A model generated the notes under the pieces. That model did not search any database and was not told where the DNA came from. It worked only from the letters and a program-made list of their open reading frames with translations. Both the position numbers and the translations under genes were made by a program. Source: Massilia aurea (lineage in GTDB: Bacteria; Pseudomonadota; Gammaproteobacteria; Burkholderiales; Burkholderiaceae_D). Taken from it: DNA of 64,000 nt. Below are positions 25,929-33,276 of the stretch, piece by piece; position 1 is the first letter of the stretch; every line of letters starts with the position of its first letter. The DNA lies in NCBI RefSeq assembly GCF_014200505.1, contig NZ_JACHBX010000001.1:1612001-1676000 (forward strand), given 5' to 3'.

Positions 25929-26636
25929 GTGAAGCTGGCCAGCCTGTCGCTCCGCCCGCCCGGCAGCGCCGCGCCGCAGGCGGTGGAGCGGCTCACGCTC
26001 GTGGCCGATGCGGGGATCGACGGCGACCGCCACCGCGACCCGGCATCACCGCGCCAGTTGCTGCTGGCGAGCAGCGCGACCTATGCCGACTTCGATCTAA
26101 CTCCCCACGCGCTACGCGAAAACCTGCTGCTCGATACGCCGATCGACGCCCTGCCCTCCGGCACCGTGCTGCAGATCGGCGACGAAGTCCAAGTGCGCCT
26201 GATGTTCGCGTGCGAAGCGTGCGGCCGGCTCGACCTGCATGGCGCACATGTCGCCGCCCGCATCGGCGCCCGGCGCGGCGTACTGGCGCGGGTCGTGCAA
26301 GATGGCGTCATCCGTACCGGCGATACGGTACGCGACCTGGGGCCATTGCTGCCAGCGTGGTCGGACGACTGGCATGAGCGCGTCGCGCAGGTGATCGACG
26401 CGATGCCGCCTGATACCGTGATCGAATACGCATTGCTGGCGCGCCTGGCCGGCATCCAGTCAACCTATTGCCGCGCCTTCCCGCGCTTTTTGGCGTCGCT
26501 TGGGCCGGCGTATGCAAGCCGCGCAATCGCTGCGCGGGCCGTCTCGGCGATGACCCACTGGGATGGCACTGGCTTGTTCGAGGATACGCGTCCGAAACAG
26601 GCCTCGGCGGCGGACACAACACTCGATTGTTGTTAA
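25929..26636 (+). CDS. MOSC-domain protein with a C-terminal alkyltransferase-like segment
   Basis: A 235-aa protein from a GTG, 10 bp after the peptidase gene. Residues 1-140 are a MOSC domain with the typical GIDGDRHRDPASPRQLLL and the conserved cysteine in MFACEACGRLDLHG. Residues about 155-215 (RVAQVIDAMPPDTVIEYALLA, then LAGIQSTYCRAF) match the spacing of the O6-alkylguanine transferase winged-helix (IPxGxVxTYGxxA-x-G), but no PCHR active-site cysteine motif follows. MOSC proteins move molybdenum-cofactor-linked sulfur or reduce N-hydroxylated compounds such as 6-hydroxylaminopurine, so a DNA/nucleotide protection role is plausible but inferred. It ends with two cysteines. Confidence 0.82.
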   Translation: MKLASLSLRPPGSAAPQAVERLTLVADAGIDGDRHRDPASPRQLLLASSATYADFDLTPHALRENLLLDTPIDALPSGTVLQIGDEVQVRLMFACEACGRLDLHGAHVAARIGARRGVLARVVQDGVIRTGDTVRDLGPLLPAWSDDWHERVAQVIDAMPPDTVIEYALLARLAGIQSTYCRAFPRFLASLGPAYASRAIAARAVSAMTHWDGTGLFEDTRPKQASAADTTLDCC

Positions 26637-26772
26637 GTTATCTACCGCACAGCCGATGTGTTTTGGAAATGTTTTAATGCTTCTGTCGCGCACGATTGCG
26701 GTCGGGGCGTGAGTCAAAAAATTGGCAGCTGGTGTAAGCTGAATGACAACATTTAATTTTAAGGAGCACCCC

Positions 26773-27192
26773 ATGAAAACCACGATTACCATTTCCGCCC
26801 TGATGCTGAGCGTCGCGATGCTGGCCGGTTGCAACAAGAACGACAATATGGGCCCTGCACAAGAAGCTGGCGCTGCCGTCGACAACGCAGGCGCCAAGGT
26901 TGCCGAAGAATCGAAAGAAGCCGCCGCTTCGGTCGATGCTGCTGCTGAACGCGCTGGCGACAAGATGGAAGTTGCTGCTGACAAGGCTGAAGCCAATATG
27001 GACGCTGCTGGTCAGCGTATCGACGCCGCGACCGACCGTGCCGGTGCACGTATCGACGCTGCTGGCGCAGAAGTGCGTCAGGAAAGCCGCGAAGCTGCTG
27101 CTGCCGCTAAAGAAGCCACCAGCAACGCAACCGCCGCTGCTGGCCGTAGCGTCGAGCGCGCTGGCGAAAAAATGCAGGACGCTTCGAAATAA
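26773..27192 (+). CDS. Alanine/glutamate-rich helical lipoprotein (LEA-like)
   Basis: A 139-aa protein with an AAGGAG site before the ATG at 26773. Signal peptide and lipobox are MKTTITISALMLSVAMLAGC. The mature chain is almost entirely amphipathic helix made of loose 11-residue repeats (AAERAGDKMEVAADKAEAN, DAAGQRIDAATDRAGARID), as in LEA or apolipoprotein-like proteins. Such lipoproteins are expected to line the periplasmic face and have been linked to envelope or desiccation stress; this is by resemblance only. It has its own terminator-like hairpin downstream, so it is probably monocistronic. Confidence 0.85.
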   Translation: MKTTITISALMLSVAMLAGCNKNDNMGPAQEAGAAVDNAGAKVAEESKEAAASVDAAAERAGDKMEVAADKAEANMDAAGQRIDAATDRAGARIDAAGAEVRQESREAAAAAKEATSNATAAAGRSVERAGEKMQDASK

Positions 27193-27230
27193 TTCGCACG
27201 AATTAGTTCGACCAGCAGTTCTGTAATGCG

Positions 27231-27265
27231 CAAGCCGCGACCCGGGCAACCGGTGTCGCGGCTTG
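27231..27265 (+). terminator. Hairpin terminator after the helical lipoprotein gene
   Basis: An 11-bp stem, CAAGCCGCGAC paired with GTCGCGGCTTG, encloses a 13-nt loop and is followed by a short T/C-rich stretch. It lies 38 bp after the stop codon. Confidence 0.6.
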
Positions 27266-27304
27266 TTCACATTGGGCACCCTCAGCGCAACAAACGCATC
27301 GCAT

Positions 27305-27317
27305 TTCGCCAGGCAAA
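27305..27317. promoter_or_regulatory. Candidate IclR-type operator upstream of the porin
   Basis: TTCGCCAGGCAAA is an imperfect palindrome differing by one base from TTCGCCAAGCAAA upstream of the IclR gene at 29137-29946. It is related to the TTCGCTNTGCGAA sites at 37.9-38.1 kb. Confidence 0.4.
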
Positions 27318-27408
27318 CTGGTTGGTTCGCCCCTCAAAACCTTGTGTACCGGTTTCGACACGTTTCTCGCCAGAGTGAGCGAACTCTTGGCCCGAACTCG
27401 AATACCTG

Positions 27409-27438
27409 TTGACACTGTCAAACTGAAAAACCTACAGT
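27409..27438 (+). promoter_or_regulatory. Candidate porin promoter with a palindrome over the -35 box
   Basis: TTGACA (27409-27414) is followed after 18 bp by TACAGT (27433-27438), four of six to the -10 consensus. The -35 is embedded in the perfect palindrome TTGACACTGTCAA (27409-27421), which could be an operator. Confidence 0.45.
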
Positions 27439-27551
27439 TTCATTATTGAAGATCTGGTTCCGCAAAGAGAAACCCGCTTCATGGTTCGGATGTCGGCCAT
27501 TGTGGTGGCCGGCGACGACCCGGCACCATCACAATAATGGAGACAGACCGA

Positions 27552-28646
27552 GTGAAGAAACACATCATCGCAATGGCGGCGCTATGCGCCTGCGTGTCAG
27601 CTGCACCAAGCGCGTCCGCGCAATCGGCCATTACCCTGTACGGCATCATCGATGCCGGCCTGACCCGTCTGACCAACGACGGCCCGCAAGGCGACCAGAC
27701 CAAGGTCGATACCGGCCAGATGCAGGTGTCGCGCTGGGGCATCAAGGGACAGGAAGACCTGGGCGGCGGCATGAAGGCACGCTTCGGGCTGGAAGGCACG
27801 CTGCTCAATGACACGGGCGGCGCCGGCGTCCCGTTTGGCACACCATCCAGCACCAGCCTGTTCGACCGCGAAGCCACGGTCGGCATCGTCACCAACTACG
27901 GCGCGATCGACATTGGCCGCCAGAACATCGTCGGCATCATGTCGGTCGGCATGGCCGATCCGCTGGGCCTGGGCTTTGCCTCCAGCAGCCCGAACGTGCT
28001 GTTCTCGGCGATGAACAACGCCGCCGTGTATGCCCCCTACGGCGCCAACAATGGCGGCACGGCCCTGCGCCAGAACAACTCGGTCAAGTACACGTCGCCG
28101 GTCTTCAAAGGCTTGAGTTTCGCCTTGATGCGCGCATTCGGCGAGCAGGCGGGCAATGCGCAGAAAAGCTCGTACCAGGGTGGCGCGCTGCTGTACAACA
28201 CCGGCAAGCTGGCCGTGGCCGGCGCCTATGCGCGCATGAAGAACATCACCGACACCGATCTGCTCACGTCGCACGCGTATGGCATCAAGTACGCGTTCCC
28301 GGCAGTGACGCTCAAGTCGACCTATTCTTGGAACGAACTGCGCAGCACTGGCCGCAAGATCGCGGTGCTCGGCGTCGGCGCCGATGTGCCGGTAGCGCCG
28401 GCCTTCCTGGTCACGGCTGCGGCCTACCAGGTCAAGCGCTCGGGCGACCTGAAGGACGATGCACAGCAATTCATCCTCATCGGCCGCTACCTGATGAGCA
28501 AGCGCACGACGGGCTACGTCTCGGTGGGCCACGCGGCGACCGACAGTATCGTCCAGACTGACCAGATCAACCTGGCCCAGAACTTCGTGGCGGTCGGCAG
28601 CGACTCGGCCAACCGGTTCACGATGGGCATCATGCACATGTTCTGA
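27552..28646 (+). CDS. Gram-negative general porin (Burkholderiales OmpC-like)
   Basis: A 364-aa precursor. The GTG at 27552 is preferred over an ATG 15 bp upstream because GGAG is nine bases ahead and the signal peptide MKKHIIAMAALCACVSAAPSASA then starts at once. The mature protein opens QSAITLYGIIDAGLTRL and ends with a C-terminal Phe (MGIMHMF), the outer-membrane insertion signal. Alternating beta-strands and the SRWGIKGQEDLGGGMKARFGLEG region are diagnostic of trimeric porins of this order. It probably admits small anionic nutrients. The thioesterase gene overlaps its stop, and the pair sits beside an acyl-CoA catabolic island, suggesting a role in substrate entry. Confidence 0.93.
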   Translation: MKKHIIAMAALCACVSAAPSASAQSAITLYGIIDAGLTRLTNDGPQGDQTKVDTGQMQVSRWGIKGQEDLGGGMKARFGLEGTLLNDTGGAGVPFGTPSSTSLFDREATVGIVTNYGAIDIGRQNIVGIMSVGMADPLGLGFASSSPNVLFSAMNNAAVYAPYGANNGGTALRQNNSVKYTSPVFKGLSFALMRAFGEQAGNAQKSSYQGGALLYNTGKLAVAGAYARMKNITDTDLLTSHAYGIKYAFPAVTLKSTYSWNELRSTGRKIAVLGVGADVPVAPAFLVTAAAYQVKRSGDLKDDAQQFILIGRYLMSKRTTGYVSVGHAATDSIVQTDQINLAQNFVAVGSDSANRFTMGIMHMF

Positions 28647-29125
28647 TGACGACCCACGACGACGCGCATTCCGTACCACCCTCCGCCCCGCCCGGCTTCG
28701 AACGCCTCAACCGCGGCGGGCCTTACATGGCCAATCTGGGCGAGCTGTATTGCCGCCGGGGTGAGGCCGAACGCGAGGGCGAGATCGTGTTCGCGATGCG
28801 CATCGAGGACAAGCACACCAATATGCGCGGCATCGCGCATGGCGGGATGCTGGCCAGTCTGGCCGATTCCGCGCTTGGTCTGGGCTTGACGTTGTATTGC
28901 GAAGGACGCCAGTCATTCGTGACCGTCAACCTGAGCACCGATTTCATCGACGCGGCCCGGCCCGGCGACTGGGTCGAAGCGCATGTCGAGGTGCAGAAGC
29001 TGGGCAAGCGGATGGCCTTTGCCAACTGCTTCCTGCAGGTCGGCGCGCGCCGCATCCTGCGCGCCAGCGGCGTGTTTGCGGTGATGAACGCGTTGAATCC
29101 TGACCAGCTGACGGCCGGGTATTGA
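28646..29125 (+). CDS. PaaI-type hotdog thioesterase
   Basis: A 159-aa hotdog-fold protein whose ATG shares a base with the porin stop (TGATG), so it is cotranslated. The active-site region HTNMRGIAHGGMLASLADSALGLGL carries the HGG motif and the Asp used in hotdog thioesterases. The strand VTVNLSTDFIDAARPGDWVEAHV is typical. It would hydrolyse acyl-CoA esters in the cytosol, perhaps relieving dead-end CoA esters in the neighbouring pathway; the substrate is inferred. It converges on the IclR gene with a small gap. Confidence 0.9.
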   Translation: MTTHDDAHSVPPSAPPGFERLNRGGPYMANLGELYCRRGEAEREGEIVFAMRIEDKHTNMRGIAHGGMLASLADSALGLGLTLYCEGRQSFVTVNLSTDFIDAARPGDWVEAHVEVQKLGKRMAFANCFLQVGARRILRASGVFAVMNALNPDQLTAGY

Positions 29126-29127
29126 GC

Positions 29128-29153
29128 GCCGCCTGATTACGACTCGAGGCGGC
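29128..29153. terminator. Possible bidirectional hairpin between convergent genes
   Basis: A 7-bp stem, GCCGCCT paired with AGGCGGC, has a 12-nt loop overlapping the IclR stop codon region. There is no clear T-run, so support is weak. Confidence 0.3.
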
Positions 29154-29946
29154 GGGCCACCTCGATCAGGCGCGGGCGCACTTCATCGAGCAGGAAGGCG
29201 GTCGATACGCTCGACGAGGGGCCGCCGCAATTGATCGACATGATCTGGCTGCCACCGATCGGCATGAAGCCGACCGCGATCCCGTTAACGTCCTTCTGCC
29301 AGTCGCCGAACGAGGTCGTGCAGCCATACGTCTCGTAGTCGCTCAAGCCCTTGGCCAGACCCGTGCGCATGGCTTCGAACGCGGTTTCGTCCAGCTCCAG
29401 CGACCGGCTGAGGATATCCCTGCGTTCATTTTCGGCGGCCCGGGCCAGGTAGGCGCGGCCGATCGCGGACGTTGCCAGCGGCATGCGCGAGCCGACCTGC
29501 AGCGCCAGCGCCAGCGCCGCGCTGCTGCGGCACACCTCCACATAAATCATCGACAGCCGGTCACGCATCGCGATCGACACGGTGGTGCCGGAGAATTCGG
29601 CCAGCTCCTGCATCATCGGGCGCGCCAGCTGGCGGATATCGAGCCGGGCGAGCATGGCGCTGCCCAGGCCCAGCGTGGCGCTGCCGAGCGTATAACGGCC
29701 GCCCGGCTCCTGCGCCAGGTAGCCCAGCGTGGTCAGCGTGTAGGTGATGCGCGTGACAGTGGACTTGGGCAGGCCGCAGCGCTCGGCGATCTGCTGGTTG
29801 CTCAATCCCTTGTCGGCTGAGCGAAAGCAGGCCAGGACTTCGAGCCCACGCGCCAGCGCCGTGATGAAGTAGCGTTCTTCGACGCCGCGCGGCGTGTCTG
29901 CTGCAAGTGTCTGGATATCATCAGGAAGGGTGTCGCTCGCTGGCAT
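29137..29946 (-). CDS. IclR-family transcriptional regulator (first of two)
   Basis: A 269-aa regulator from the ATG at 29946. An N-terminal winged helix (about residues 25-90; NQQIAERCGLPKSTVTRITYTLTTLGYL) precedes the IclR effector domain (TTVSIAMRDRLSMIYVEVC, MPLATSAIGRAYLA). It is a clear paralogue of the IclR protein at 38153, sharing ARGLE-x-L-x-CF and RLTYTLTxLGYL-like segments. It lies on the strand of the acyl-CoA operon, about 100 bp after the CoA-transferase gene. An imperfect TTCGC-N3-GCAAA site lies in that gap. It likely controls the operon, itself or the porin; the effector is unknown. Confidence 0.93.
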   Translation of the reverse strand: MPASDTLPDDIQTLAADTPRGVEERYFITALARGLEVLACFRSADKGLSNQQIAERCGLPKSTVTRITYTLTTLGYLAQEPGGRYTLGSATLGLGSAMLARLDIRQLARPMMQELAEFSGTTVSIAMRDRLSMIYVEVCRSSAALALALQVGSRMPLATSAIGRAYLARAAENERRDILSRSLELDETAFEAMRTGLAKGLSDYETYGCTTSFGDWQKDVNGIAVGFMPIGGSQIMSINCGGPSSSVSTAFLLDEVRPRLIEVARRLES

Positions 29947-29998
29947 GGGAAAGCCCTGGATAAAAATGGTGGTCAAATTCCATTCTAATCCAGTTCAT

Positions 29999-30011
29999 TT
30001 CGCCAAGCAAA
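29999..30011. promoter_or_regulatory. Candidate IclR-type operator upstream of the first IclR gene
   Basis: TTCGCCAAGCAAA lies 53 bp before the IclR start. It has the TTCGC-N3-GCRAA layout of the sites in the divergent spacer at 37.9-38.1 kb and is one base from a site ahead of the porin. Confidence 0.4.
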
Positions 30012-30043
30012 ACCGGCAGGCAACAACAGTCGTGTTGACGCTA

Positions 30044-31249
30044 TTAAACGACACCGCGCTCGCGCAAGCCGGCCAGCGTGACTGCTGACAAGCCAAGCAA
30101 CTCGTGCAGCACGTCGTCCGTCCCCTCGCCCAGGCACGGCGGGCTACTGCGTACCGGCAGGCGTTCGCCATCGAAGCGATAGGGCGAGGCCAGCACCGGG
30201 ACACTGCCCACAACGGGATGCGGCATGTCCTTGACCAGGCCGCCCTGCAGCGCACGGGTCGACGTCAATGCCTCATGCAGCCCGGCGACCTCGCCACAAG
30301 GGATACCGACCCGGCTCATGCACGCAAGCAGATCGCTGCGCGTGCGCTGCGCCAGTTCGCGTTTGATCTCGGGCATCAGTTCGTCGCGGTGCTGCGTGCG
30401 CGCCAGGTTGGTCTTGAAACGCTCATCCAGCGCAATGTCGGGACGCTCGATCACGTCATTGCAAAAGCGTATGAACTGGCTGTTATTGCCCACCGCAACG
30501 ACCAGTGGACCATCCTTTGCCTCATACACGCCATACGGCATGATCGATGGATGCGCATTGCCGTAACGCGGCGGATCGTTCCCGCGCAGCAGCGCTTCCA
30601 GGCCGTAGTAGGCGGTGATCATCAGGCCGCAGTCGAACAATGCCATGCCGATGTGGCGGCCCTTGCCCGTCTTTTCGCGCTCGTACAGCGCCGCCAGCAC
30701 GCCCTGCGCCGCATACATCCCCGTCATCATGTCGACCGCGGCCACGCCGAATTTCAACGGCGGCTGGGTCGGCTCGCCATTGAGCGCCATCAGGCCCGAT
30801 TCGCCCTGGATCACCAGGTCGTAGCCGGGCCGCGCGGCTTCCGGACCGGTGCGGTCGTAACCGGTGATCGAGCAGTAGATCAGGCCCGGCTGCTCGTCCT
30901 TCAGGGCGTCGTAGCCCAGGCCCAGCCGCTCGATATCGCCGAACTTGAAGTTCTGGATCACGATGTCGCTCTTGCGGATCAGGTCCCGCGCGATGGTCTG
31001 GCCTTCAGGTGTTTTCAGGTCGAGGCACACCGAACGCTTGTTGCGGTTGACGCTATTGAAGTACGCGGTTTCGGTGGCGCCGATGCGCATGCCCCAGTCG
31101 CGCGTATCGTCGCCGCGCTCGGGATGCTCCACCTTGATCACTTCGGCGCCCAGGTCGCCCAGCACCATCGCGCACCACGGCCCGGCCAGCACACGGGAGA
31201 AGTCCAGCACGCGCACGCCGGAAAGAGGCAAAGCAGATTTGTCAGTCAT
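30044..31249 (-). CDS. Class III CoA-transferase (CaiB/BaiF family)
   Basis: A 401-aa protein from the ATG at 31249, with GGAG seven bases upstream. It shows the family hallmarks VLDFSRVLAGPWCAMVLGDLGAEVIKVE at the N-terminus, NRNKRSVCLDLK, and the region ARPGYDLVIQGESGLM containing the nucleophilic aspartate. These enzymes move CoA between carboxylic acids (for example succinyl-CoA to another acid), avoiding ATP use. As the last enzyme gene of a pim-like beta-oxidation operon it probably activates the starting acid, a step done by a ligase (PimA) in Rhodopseudomonas. The specific donor and acceptor are not readable. Confidence 0.93.
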   Translation of the reverse strand: MTDKSALPLSGVRVLDFSRVLAGPWCAMVLGDLGAEVIKVEHPERGDDTRDWGMRIGATETAYFNSVNRNKRSVCLDLKTPEGQTIARDLIRKSDIVIQNFKFGDIERLGLGYDALKDEQPGLIYCSITGYDRTGPEAARPGYDLVIQGESGLMALNGEPTQPPLKFGVAAVDMMTGMYAAQGVLAALYEREKTGKGRHIGMALFDCGLMITAYYGLEALLRGNDPPRYGNAHPSIMPYGVYEAKDGPLVVAVGNNSQFIRFCNDVIERPDIALDERFKTNLARTQHRDELMPEIKRELAQRTRSDLLACMSRVGIPCGEVAGLHEALTSTRALQGGLVKDMPHPVVGSVPVLASPYRFDGERLPVRSSPPCLGEGTDDVLHELLGLSAVTLAGLRERGVV

Positions 31250-31292
31250 AACACTCCAGATACCCGGCTGCTCTACAGGGAGCCGGCAAACG

Positions 31293-32114
31293 TCATTCTT
31301 GTGGCCGACCCGTGGCTGCAGCGCTCCGCAGCGCCGCGAAAGCGGGCGCGCGTTTGTCAAAGAAGGCGGCAATGCCTTCCTGCGCTTCGTCGTCGCCCTG
31401 CGACTGCACCATCAGCGCGGCTTCCAGGTCGAGCTGGTCGGCCAGGCTTGCGGCCCCGGCATTCTCGCACAGCACCTTGATGCGCCCATTGGCATTGACT
31501 GGCCCGGCGGCCACGCGGGCAGCCAGCGCCAGCGCCTCGGCCAGCGCCTGTCCCGGCGCGGCCAGGCGGTTGACCGCGCCCAGCGCATAGAGGCGCGCGG
31601 CCGGCAGGCGCTCGCCCAGCAGGCAGAGCTCGGTCAGTAACTGGCGCGACATGCAGCGCGCCAGAAACGCCGTCGCGCCGCCATCCGGACTCAGGCCGAC
31701 CCTGACATACGCCATCGAAAAGAAGGCATCGTCGGCCGCCACCACCATATCGCACGCCAGCGCCAGGGACAGGCCGGCGCCGGCCGCCCCGCCCTCGACG
31801 GCGGCAATCACCGGCTTCGGGCAGGCGCGCAGTGCGCGCACCAGGTCGTGCAAGCGTTCGACCTTTTTGCGTCGCTCGTCCGGCGCCAGTGCCCGGCGCG
31901 TGGCCAGCTGGCGCAAGTCGCCACCGGCGCAGAAAAAGTCGCCATCGCCGACCAGCACAATGGCGCCGATGGCCGGGTCCTGCGCCGCCTGGTCGAGCGC
32001 GGCCGGCAGCGCGTCGTACAGTGCCGGGGTGATCGCATTCTTCGCCGCCGGATTGCTGTTGACGAGAATGCGCACCGCGCCGTCAGTGCGCATCATGAGG
32101 CCGGGAACGTTCAT
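31293..32114 (-). CDS. Enoyl-CoA hydratase/isomerase family protein
   Basis: A 273-aa crotonase-fold protein. The oxyanion-hole segment is AVEGGAAGAGLSLALACDMVVA, and the substrate loop reads GDGDFFCAGGDLRQL. In the second catalytic loop VGLSPDGGATAFL an Asp replaces the Glu used by hydratases, as in PaaG-like isomerases, so isomerisation rather than hydration is likely. The ATG overlaps the stop of the acyl-CoA dehydrogenase upstream (ATGA). It occupies the position of pimE in the pim operon. Function within dicarboxylyl-CoA beta-oxidation is inferred. Confidence 0.9.
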   Translation of the reverse strand: MNVPGLMMRTDGAVRILVNSNPAAKNAITPALYDALPAALDQAAQDPAIGAIVLVGDGDFFCAGGDLRQLATRRALAPDERRKKVERLHDLVRALRACPKPVIAAVEGGAAGAGLSLALACDMVVAADDAFFSMAYVRVGLSPDGGATAFLARCMSRQLLTELCLLGERLPAARLYALGAVNRLAAPGQALAEALALAARVAAGPVNANGRIKVLCENAGAASLADQLDLEAALMVQSQGDDEAQEGIAAFFDKRAPAFAALRSAAATGRPQE

Positions 32115-33265
32115 GCCGGGGTGGCCTCACTGGTCTCGCGCCCGAGAGCGATATAGCGCGCCAGATGATGGTCTTCGTCACCCAGCTGATGATCGATCAT
32201 CACCAGGCGCTTGGCATAGTGCGCCAGCGGCAGCTCCCACGTCATGCCGATACCGCCGTGCAGCTGGATACATTCTTCCGCCACCAGCGTGCCGATCCGG
32301 CCGATGCTGGCCTTGGCGGCTGACAGGCTGCGCTCACGCGTGATGCGGTCGGCATTCAGGGCAGACGCGGCATTGATCACCGCCGAGCGAGCCTGTTCGA
32401 TCTCGAGCAGCAGGTCGGCCATGCGATGCTGCAGCGCCTGGAAGCTGCCGATTACGACGCCGAACTGCTTGCGCGTGCGCAGGTAGTCGAGGGTCGCTTC
32501 CTTGGCCGCTTCCATCGCGCCCAGCGCTTCCGCGCACAGGGCCAGCACGCCGCGTCCGACAGCGCGCTCGAGCGCCGCAAATCCCTGCCCCGGCTCGCCG
32601 AGCAGTGCGTCGGCACCGACCCGCACGCCGCTGAAGGTCAGCTCGGCCACACGGCCGCCGTCCATCGTCGGTGTACCCACCATCGACACGCCGGCCGCAT
32701 CGGCAGGAACCAGGAACAGCGAGATACCCGCTTCGTCATCGACCGCGCCAGAGGTGCGCGCCGACATGACGATCCACTGCGCCTGTTCAGCGTTGGCCAC
32801 CACGGCCTTGGCGCCGTCGATCACCCAGCCATCGTCGTCGCGGCGCGCGCTCGTCGCAACGCGCGCCAGTTCGTAATGCGCGCCCGGTTCATCGTGGGCA
32901 AACGCGGCGATGACTGATGCATCGGCGATGCTGGCCAACACTTCTTTCTGCGCGTCGCTGCCGGCTGCCGCAATGGCTTCGGCCGCCAGTACCGCACTGC
33001 CCAGCAGCGGCTCGAGCACCAGGCCACGGCCCAGCGCCTCGAACACGACCGCGATGTCAAAACCAGCCCCGCCAAAGCCGCCGTCTTCTTCGCGCAGCAG
33101 CATGCCCACCACGCCCAGTTCGGCGAACTGCTGCCACATGGCGCTGGAAAAACCTTCTGGCGAGGCGGCGATCTTGTGCCGCGCCTCGATGTGATATTGC
33201 TGGGCGATGAAGCGGTTCAGGCTATCGGCCAGCATGCGCCGTTCTTCTGTATGTTCGAAGTTCAT
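32111..33265 (-). CDS. Acyl-CoA dehydrogenase, PimD-like small subunit
   Basis: A 384-aa flavoprotein of the acyl-CoA dehydrogenase superfamily. It has the N-terminal helical domain (MNFEHTEERRMLADSLNRF), mid beta-domain (DGWVIDGAKAVVANAEQAQW) and C-terminal four-helix domain (LRTRKQFGVVIGSFQALQHRM, CIQLHGGIGMTWELPLAHYAKR). The gene starts 12 bp after the preceding dehydrogenase gene. Tandem large and small dehydrogenase genes in this order are characteristic of pimeloyl-CoA dehydrogenase PimCD, where the two form a heteromer. Electrons would pass to ETF. The classical catalytic Glu at the late position is not obvious in this chain, fitting a subunit role. Confidence 0.92.
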   Translation of the reverse strand: MNFEHTEERRMLADSLNRFIAQQYHIEARHKIAASPEGFSSAMWQQFAELGVVGMLLREEDGGFGGAGFDIAVVFEALGRGLVLEPLLGSAVLAAEAIAAAGSDAQKEVLASIADASVIAAFAHDEPGAHYELARVATSARRDDDGWVIDGAKAVVANAEQAQWIVMSARTSGAVDDEAGISLFLVPADAAGVSMVGTPTMDGGRVAELTFSGVRVGADALLGEPGQGFAALERAVGRGVLALCAEALGAMEAAKEATLDYLRTRKQFGVVIGSFQALQHRMADLLLEIEQARSAVINAASALNADRITRERSLSAAKASIGRIGTLVAEECIQLHGGIGMTWELPLAHYAKRLVMIDHQLGDEDHHLARYIALGRETSEATPA

Positions 33266-33276
33266 GTCGCTTGCCC

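Larger units (their letters stand above)
27193..27551. other. Intergenic region between the helical lipoprotein and the porin
   Basis: 359 bp with no gene. From left to right it holds a terminator-like hairpin (27231-27265), an operator-like 13-mer (27305-27317) and a promoter-like segment with palindrome (27409-27438), then a leader of about 110 bp before the porin GTG. Confidence 0.6.

Noticed and set aside
26600-26640. ACAACA/TGTTGT inverted repeat at the end of the MOSC gene as a terminator
   Set aside because: Only six AT-rich pairs and no T-run.
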